NCBI GenBank assembly: GCA_003230355.1
Contig: QIDD01000072.1
Coordinates: 1 to 9,643 of the forward strand
Origin: Methanobacteriota archaeon
GTDB lineage: Archaea > Hydrothermarchaeota > Hydrothermarchaeia > Hydrothermarchaeales > SZUA-236
Direction of reading: 5' to 3'
DNA: 9,643 bases
Both the position numbers and the translations under genes were made by a program. The notes below the pieces were generated by a model. The model was not told the DNA's origin. It saw nothing but the letters and a program-made list of their open reading frames with translations, and ran no database searches. Of this stretch, positions 6,001 to 9,643 are shown in pieces. How positions within the stretch are numbered: the first letter of the stretch is position 1; each line of letters starts with the position of its first letter.

Positions 6001-6040
6001 TTGACGACCATACAACGGTTTGTAACAACCGCAAAGTCAA
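6001..6040. repeat. Nested inverted repeat upstream of rps8e
   Basis: Two arm pairs are nested: TTGAC (6001-6005) with GTCAA (6036-6040), and CGGTT (6016-6020) with AACCG (6027-6031) around a six-base loop. The spacers are unequal (10 and 4 bases). A TATA-like stretch (ATATAAATAA, about 5971-5980) lies about 25 bases upstream, so a short transcript starting here is conceivable. Otherwise 5939-6070 shows no gene. Confidence 0.35.
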
Positions 6041-6071
6041 CAGAGCCAGATTTAACAGAAGGAGATTTACA

Positions 6072-6124
6072 AACACTTATATATTTGAAGCTTCATCCCT
6101 AAACTTCTGAATTGAGTGATTAGT
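6072..6124 (+). promoter_or_regulatory. Promoter and ribosome binding site of rps8e
   Basis: CTTATATATT (about 6076-6085) is the TATA box, with an A-rich stretch before it as a possible BRE. Transcription should start near 6105-6110. GAGTGATT (6114-6121) resembles the GGTGAT anti-16S core and favours the ATG at 6125 over the GTG at 6116, which overlaps it. Confidence 0.55.
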
Positions 6125-6499
6125 ATGAGTGTTTGGCAAGGAAGATCAAAGAGAAAAAGCACCGGCAGCCGTCTTAAACACAGGCGCAGCAAGAAGAAGT
6201 TCGAGCTTGGCGGTGAGCATAAAGAGACCAAGATCGGTGTGCGCAAGACAACTGTTGCAGATGTGCGCGGAGGCAATCAGAAGCTGCGCCTCACAGTTGC
6301 AGAGTTTGCAAACGTGCTTGATAAAGAGGGGCTTTGTAAAAAAGTGAAGATTACAAACGTTGCCCAGAACCCGGCAAACCCTCATTATGTGCGTCGAAAT
6401 ATAATAACCAAAGGCGCGATCATCGAGACAGAGGCTGGAACGGCCAGGGTGCTTTCAAAGCCGGGTCAAGACGGGAACATAAACGCTGTTCTCATCTAA
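6125..6499 (+). CDS. rps8e: Ribosomal protein S8e (eS8)
   Basis: This 124-residue small-subunit ribosomal protein is found in archaea and eukaryotes and absent from bacteria. The basic N-terminus SVWQGRSKRKSTGSRLKHRR is the S8e hallmark and contacts 16S rRNA. The middle (about residues 26-70) carries the conserved KFELGGEHKETKIGVRK and the VRGGNQKLRL segment, followed by NVAQNPANPHYVRRNIITKGAIIET and a C-terminal GTARVLSKPGQDGNINAVLI, all typical. Length matches the usual 120-130 residues. I start it at the ATG at 6125, giving MSVWQG, which is how archaeal orthologues begin. It stands alone, with its own promoter and a T-rich terminator, and converges with the cytochrome gene. Its presence is the clearest evidence that the host is an archaeon. 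Confidence 0.97.
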   Translation: MSVWQGRSKRKSTGSRLKHRRSKKKFELGGEHKETKIGVRKTTVADVRGGNQKLRLTVAEFANVLDKEGLCKKVKITNVAQNPANPHYVRRNIITKGAIIETEAGTARVLSKPGQDGNINAVLI

Positions 6500-6510
6500 A
6501 ATCCCCTCCA

Positions 6511-6540
6511 ATTATTTTTCTCCCCTTTATTTTTTTTAAC
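6511..6540 (+). terminator. T-rich terminator after rps8e
   Basis: Pyrimidine-rich DNA with five T (6515-6519) and eight T (6530-6537) begins 12 bases after the stop, a strong archaeal termination signal. On the other strand, five A (plus 6545-6549) supply a weaker T-run for the convergent cytochrome gene. Confidence 0.6.
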
Positions 6541-6568
6541 ATAGAAAAATATCTAGGTTCAGCAGTTC

Positions 6569-7081
6569 TTAGCTCAGCGGTCCGAAGGGTGTTCTGTTAA
6601 AGTATCGATAGGCGCGTTCATAAAGTTCTGTCTTGTCGCTTCTGTTCATATTAATATAGTGGCCTGATTGATTTATCGCGTTTGAGTTGTTTCCAATGTC
6701 AATCTGCCCTGATGCGTCGTAGTTTGTGTGGCAGTTTGTGCAGTAGATGTTCTTTGTGAGATTGTGCTTTAGATTTATCGAGTAGTTGTAGTTGATGCCG
6801 TTCGGACCTGCGATTGCCGTGTAGTTCGGATAGTAGCCGTGGCAGAGGCAACTGGTAAAGGCGCCGTGTGCCTTGTAACTGTGGTTTGCTGAGACGTTGC
6901 CCGCAATGTCAGAGTGGCATTTCTCGCAGAAATATATGTCGCCTGTAGATGGTGTTGATCTGATCTTGTACACGCTGTGGCTCCCGCTTATCTTGGACTG
7001 AGAGGGCAGGATTGCATATATTCCCGCGATCAGAATAAAAAGGGTTACAAGTATGAATTTCGGGTCTCGCTTTGAAATCAT
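6569..7081 (-). CDS. Secreted or anchored small c-type cytochrome with a shortened third heme motif
   Basis: This 170-residue exported protein has an N-terminal membrane helix (about 9-25, FILVTLFILIAGIYAI), probably a signal anchor. Two standard heme c motifs are visible, CEKCH (52-56) and CTNCH (114-118). Between them lies CLCH (78-81), with one residue rather than two between the cysteines. Histidines H35, H67, H72, H106 and H141 could be distal ligands. The mature part is full of N-glycosylation sequons (NVS, NHS, NYT, NYS, NLT, NNS, NQS, NRS, NRT), which fits an extracellular protein. It probably carries electrons at the cell surface; the partner is unknown. The ATG lies after GGTGA, which overlaps the stop of the preceding small membrane gene, so the two are translationally coupled downstream of gyrA. 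No cytochrome maturation gene is in view. Confidence 0.75.
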   Translation of the reverse strand: MISKRDPKFILVTLFILIAGIYAILPSQSKISGSHSVYKIRSTPSTGDIYFCEKCHSDIAGNVSANHSYKAHGAFTSCLCHGYYPNYTAIAGPNGINYNYSINLKHNLTKNIYCTNCHTNYDASGQIDIGNNSNAINQSGHYINMNRSDKTELYERAYRYFNRTPFGPLS

Positions 7082-7090
7082 TTTTTTTGG

Positions 7091-7438
7091 TCACCGTGTC
7101 CAGAGATGGATGAGACTGAAGGCCCCAAGTCCTATGAGTAGGCCTGCAAAGAAGTAGAGCCACACATTAAGCGATGCCGAGATAATCTGCAGAAAAAGTG
7201 CAGCTACACCGATAAAAGCCGCAGTTGCGATAAGAAGTGTTCCCCTCTCCTTTTCAAGCTTGCGTTTTACCAGGCTTTCCCTGTCTTTAAGCTCCCCTTC
7301 AAGCCTCTCTACCTTCTTCTCATATAGAGCGATTTTTGCATAATCCTCTTTGTACCGCTGGTAAAAACTCTCCCAGGCGTCAACATCCGCCTCAACATCT
7401 GCCATCAACTCGTCTTTGATCTCATTCAGACTCGGCAT
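7091..7438 (-). CDS. Coiled-coil protein with two C-terminal membrane helices
   Basis: I recognise no named family. From the ATG at 7438 the product is 115 residues. A charged, helical N-terminal half (about 10-66, with [20 protein letters not shown] and [22 protein letters not shown]) is probably a coiled coil. Two hydrophobic helices follow (about 67-88 and 92-113) and end in HLWTR, so both ends are likely cytoplasmic. The ATG overlaps the last 17 bases of gyrA, and GGAGAGG about ten bases upstream, inside gyrA, serves as the Shine-Dalgarno sequence; an in-frame extension to 7477 lacks this. A later ATG at 7405 (just after the gyrA stop) is an alternative. The overlap implies translational coupling with gyrase, but a functional link is not evident. 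Confidence 0.7.
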   Translation of the reverse strand: MPSLNEIKDELMADVEADVDAWESFYQRYKEDYAKIALYEKKVERLEGELKDRESLVKRKLEKERGTLLIATAAFIGVAALFLQIISASLNVWLYFFAGLLIGLGAFSLIHLWTR

Positions 7439-9643
7439 CTTCTTCTTCCTCTCCGTTTTCTGGAAGTATCTTGGCAACAGCTACTACACGATCTTTTTTG
7501 TTAAGCCGCATGATCCGAACGCCCTTTGTATTCCGGCTGACAAGCGATATCTCTGAAACATGTGTGCGTATCACGATTCCTTCAAGTGTTGTGACCATGA
7601 TCTCCTCGTCACCTGTCACCTCCTGGGTTGAAACCGCCCGGCCGTTTCTGTCATCAGTGATAATATTAATCACACCCTGCCCGCCGCGGTGTATCCGGGT
7701 GTACAGCGACACTGGAGTGCGCTTGCCAAATCCGTTCTCGGTAATTGTGAGTATCTGGGATTCATCTTTTGCAAGCCCCATGCCTATTACAGCGTCGCCG
7801 GATTTCAGCCTCATGCCGCGCACGCCCCGTGTGCCCCGTCCAATGGGCCGAAGCTCGCCTTCAGAAAATCTGATAGCCTTTCCCTTTGCAGTTGCCATGA
7901 ATATTTCTTGATTTCCATCGGTAAGCTTCACTGAGATGAGCTCGTCATCATCGTCCAACCGAATAGCGATTATCCCGCCGCGCCTCGGCCTCCTGTAAGC
8001 TGACAGATCCGTCTTTTTCACAGTGCCCTTCTTTGTCGCGAAAACGAGATAACGGTCTGGGTCGAACTCGCTTACAGGAATCGTGGCGCGCACCTTCTCA
8101 CCCTCACCAAGCTCAAGCAGATTTACGATTGCCTTACCCTTAGAGTATCTGCCGGTGAGCGGCAGGCGATAGACTTTGAGCAGGTGCACCTTCCCCTGGT
8201 TTGTGAAGAAGAGCACGTAGTCATGGGTTGAGGCTACAAAGAGGTCTTCCACAAAATCCTCCTCCTTGGTTTCCATGCCGATTACGCCTTTACCACCACG
8301 GCGTTGGCTCCGATAGGTGTCGATTGGCACACGCTTGATGTAGCCTGTATTTGTGATTGTTACGATCATGTCCTCCACAGGTATGAGGTCTTCGTCTTCA
8401 ATTCCAAGCTCGCCGTCAACGATTTCAGTTCTGCGGGAGTCGCCGTATTTCTCTTTCAGATCATTTAGCTCGGTCTGGATAATGCCTAGAACCATCTGCG
8501 GGTCCGCTAGCACGCTGCGGAAGTATTCGATCTTTTTCTGAAGCTCCTCGTACTCAGAGTCTATCTTTTCACGCTCAAGCGCGGTGAGCCGCTGAAGCCG
8601 CATGTCAAGAATCGCCTGCGCCTGAACAGCGGAGAGGCCGAACTCAGCTATAAGCCCTTCTTTTGCAGCCTCGCCGTTTTTCGATGCCCGGATCAACTTT
8701 ATCACCGCGTCGATACTGTCCAAAGCGGTTCGAAGCCCCTCAAGGATATGAGCCCGCGCTTCAGCCTTTTTCAATTCAAACTCGGTCCTTCGAGTGACAA
8801 CCTCCTTTCTATGGGAGAGATACGCGCCAAGAAGCTCTTTTAGCGTGTGTACTACAGGCCGTCCGCCAGTAAGCGCCAGATTAATTATGCCGAAGGTGGT
8901 CTGCATCTGCGTGTGCTTGTAGAGCTGGTTGAGAACGATTTCAGCCTGGGCATTGGTCTTCAGTTCGATTACAATGCGCATACCATCCCGATCCGACTCG
9001 TCGCGCAGATCAGAAATGCCTTCGATCTTCTTGTCCTTCACAAGATCAGCAATGAATTCGATAAGCCGGGATTTATTCACCATATAAGGCAATTCAGAGA
9101 CCAGTATGCGCTGCCTTTTTTCGCCTTCCTCAATTTCGGCTTTCGCCCGAAGGGTTATCTTTCCACGTCCAGTCCGATATGCGTCAAGGATTCCACTTCT
9201 GCCCAGGATATATCCGCCTGTCGGAAAGTCCGGCCCTGGAATTGTTTCCATAAGCTCTTCAACCGGTGTTTCAGGATTTTCGATTATCGCAGTCAGGGCA
9301 TCCACCACCTCCACTAGGTTGTGAGGCGGCATGTTGGTGGCCATTCCAACGGCGATTCCGCTGGAGCCGTTGAGTAGGAGGTTTGGAATCTTTGCTGGAA
9401 GGACTCTGGGTTCTTTGAGCGAATCATCATAGTTCGGCGTGAAATCCACCGTGTCTTTTTCGATGTCTGTGAGAAGCTCGGTTGCGATCTTTGACAGCCG
9501 CACTTCTGTATATCGCATCGCCGCAGCTCTGTCGCCGTCGATTGAGCCGAAGTTTCCCTGCCCATCAACAAGCGGATAACGCAGACTGAAGTCCTGCGCC
9601 ATGCGAACAATCGTGTCATAGACCGCGGTGTCGCCGTGGGGAT
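7422..9643 (-). CDS. gyrA: DNA gyrase subunit A (5' end beyond the window)
   Basis: This is the breakage-reunion subunit of gyrase, which with GyrB introduces negative supercoils using ATP. The frame is open to the right edge, so 739 residues are visible, beginning [16 protein letters not shown]; by comparison with E. coli about 78 N-terminal residues are missing. The catalytic tyrosine is in [10 protein letters not shown] (codon 9510-9512). Later come the tower and coiled-coil gate ([20 protein letters not shown]...[14 protein letters not shown]) and the GyrA box QRRGGKG (8286-8306), which identifies gyrase rather than topoisomerase IV. The C-terminal pinwheel blades repeat box-like motifs ([44 protein letters not shown]). 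The protein ends in an acidic tail ([10 protein letters not shown]) like that of E. coli GyrA. Archaeal gyrases descend from bacterial ones. A small membrane protein gene overlaps its 3' end. Confidence 0.97.
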   Translation of the reverse strand, partial: PHGDTAVYDTIVRMAQDFSLRYPLVDGQGNFGSIDGDRAAAMRYTEVRLSKIATELLTDIEKDTVDFTPNYDDSLKEPRVLPAKIPNLLLNGSSGIAVGMATNMPPHNLVEVVDALTAIIENPETPVEELMETIPGPDFPTGGYILGRSGILDAYRTGRGKITLRAKAEIEEGEKRQRILVSELPYMVNKSRLIEFIADLVKDKKIEGISDLRDESDRDGMRIVIELKTNAQAEIVLNQLYKHTQMQTTFGIINLALTGGRPVVHTLKELLGAYLSHRKEVVTRRTEFELKKAEARAHILEGLRTALDSIDAVIKLIRASKNGEAAKEGLIAEFGLSAVQAQAILDMRLQRLTALEREKIDSEYEELQKKIEYFRSVLADPQMVLGIIQTELNDLKEKYGDSRRTEIVDGELGIEDEDLIPVEDMIVTITNTGYIKRVPIDTYRSQRRGGKGVIGMETKEEDFVEDLFVASTHDYVLFFTNQGKVHLLKVYRLPLTGRYSKGKAIVNLLELGEGEKVRATIPVSEFDPDRYLVFATKKGTVKKTDLSAYRRPRRGGIIAIRLDDDDELISVKLTDGNQEIFMATAKGKAIRFSEGELRPIGRGTRGVRGMRLKSGDAVIGMGLAKDESQILTITENGFGKRTPVSLYTRIHRGGQGVINIITDDRNGRAVSTQEVTGDEEIMVTTLEGIVIRTHVSEISLVSRNTKGVRIMRLNKKDRVVAVAKILPENGEEEEDAESE

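Noticed and set aside
7471..9324. Several plus-strand open frames of 60-156 codons
   Set aside because: They lie antisense to gyrA, have no ribosome binding sites, and encode proteins of biased composition rich in Ser, Pro and Arg. They are shadows of the gyrA frame.
9603..9643. Quinolone-resistance-like change in GyrA (Thr where E. coli has Ser83)
   Set aside because: Thr is a normal alternative at this position in many gyrases and the Asp87 equivalent is present, so nothing unusual is implied.

Overview
The window looks like a chromosomal segment of a euryarchaeon. It carries the archaeal ribosomal protein S8e, A/T-rich archaeal TATA boxes sit about 27 bases before several starts that lack a Shine-Dalgarno sequence (leaderless mRNAs), and cell-surface proteins are rich in N-glycosylation sequons. 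A bacterial-type gyrase beside a CxxCH cytochrome fits the Methanosarcinales/ANME/Syntrophoarchaeia part of the tree. The genus cannot be named from this sequence alone.

Left part (1-3024): a glycogen-synthase-like GT4/GT5 glycosyltransferase on the minus strand faces away from a REC-PAS response regulator, with only 33 bases between the start codons. A secreted, membrane-anchored single-Ig-domain protein follows. Middle part (3031-4932): a minus-strand redox operon encodes a thioredoxin-reductase-like flavoprotein and a single-domain rhodanese. The reductase reading frame is broken by a one-base shift exactly at an in-frame A AAG GGA heptamer. A membrane-anchored coiled-coil protein of unknown function is divergently transcribed from it.

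AT-rich insert (about 4933-6000): it holds a doubtful 64-codon ORF and a two-gene minus-strand operon. That operon encodes a 45-residue protein, too short to appear in a typical ORF list, and a TacT-like GNAT acetyltransferase. I read it as a compact toxin-antitoxin module whose antitoxin resembles only the toxin-binding tail of DUF1778/TacA antitoxins. This is the most interesting item in the window.

Right part (6001-9643): rps8e on the plus strand converges with a minus-strand gyrA operon. gyrA runs off the right edge. It overlaps a small coiled-coil/two-helix membrane protein, which is closely followed by a secreted, sequon-dense c-type cytochrome with two normal heme motifs and one shortened CxCH motif.
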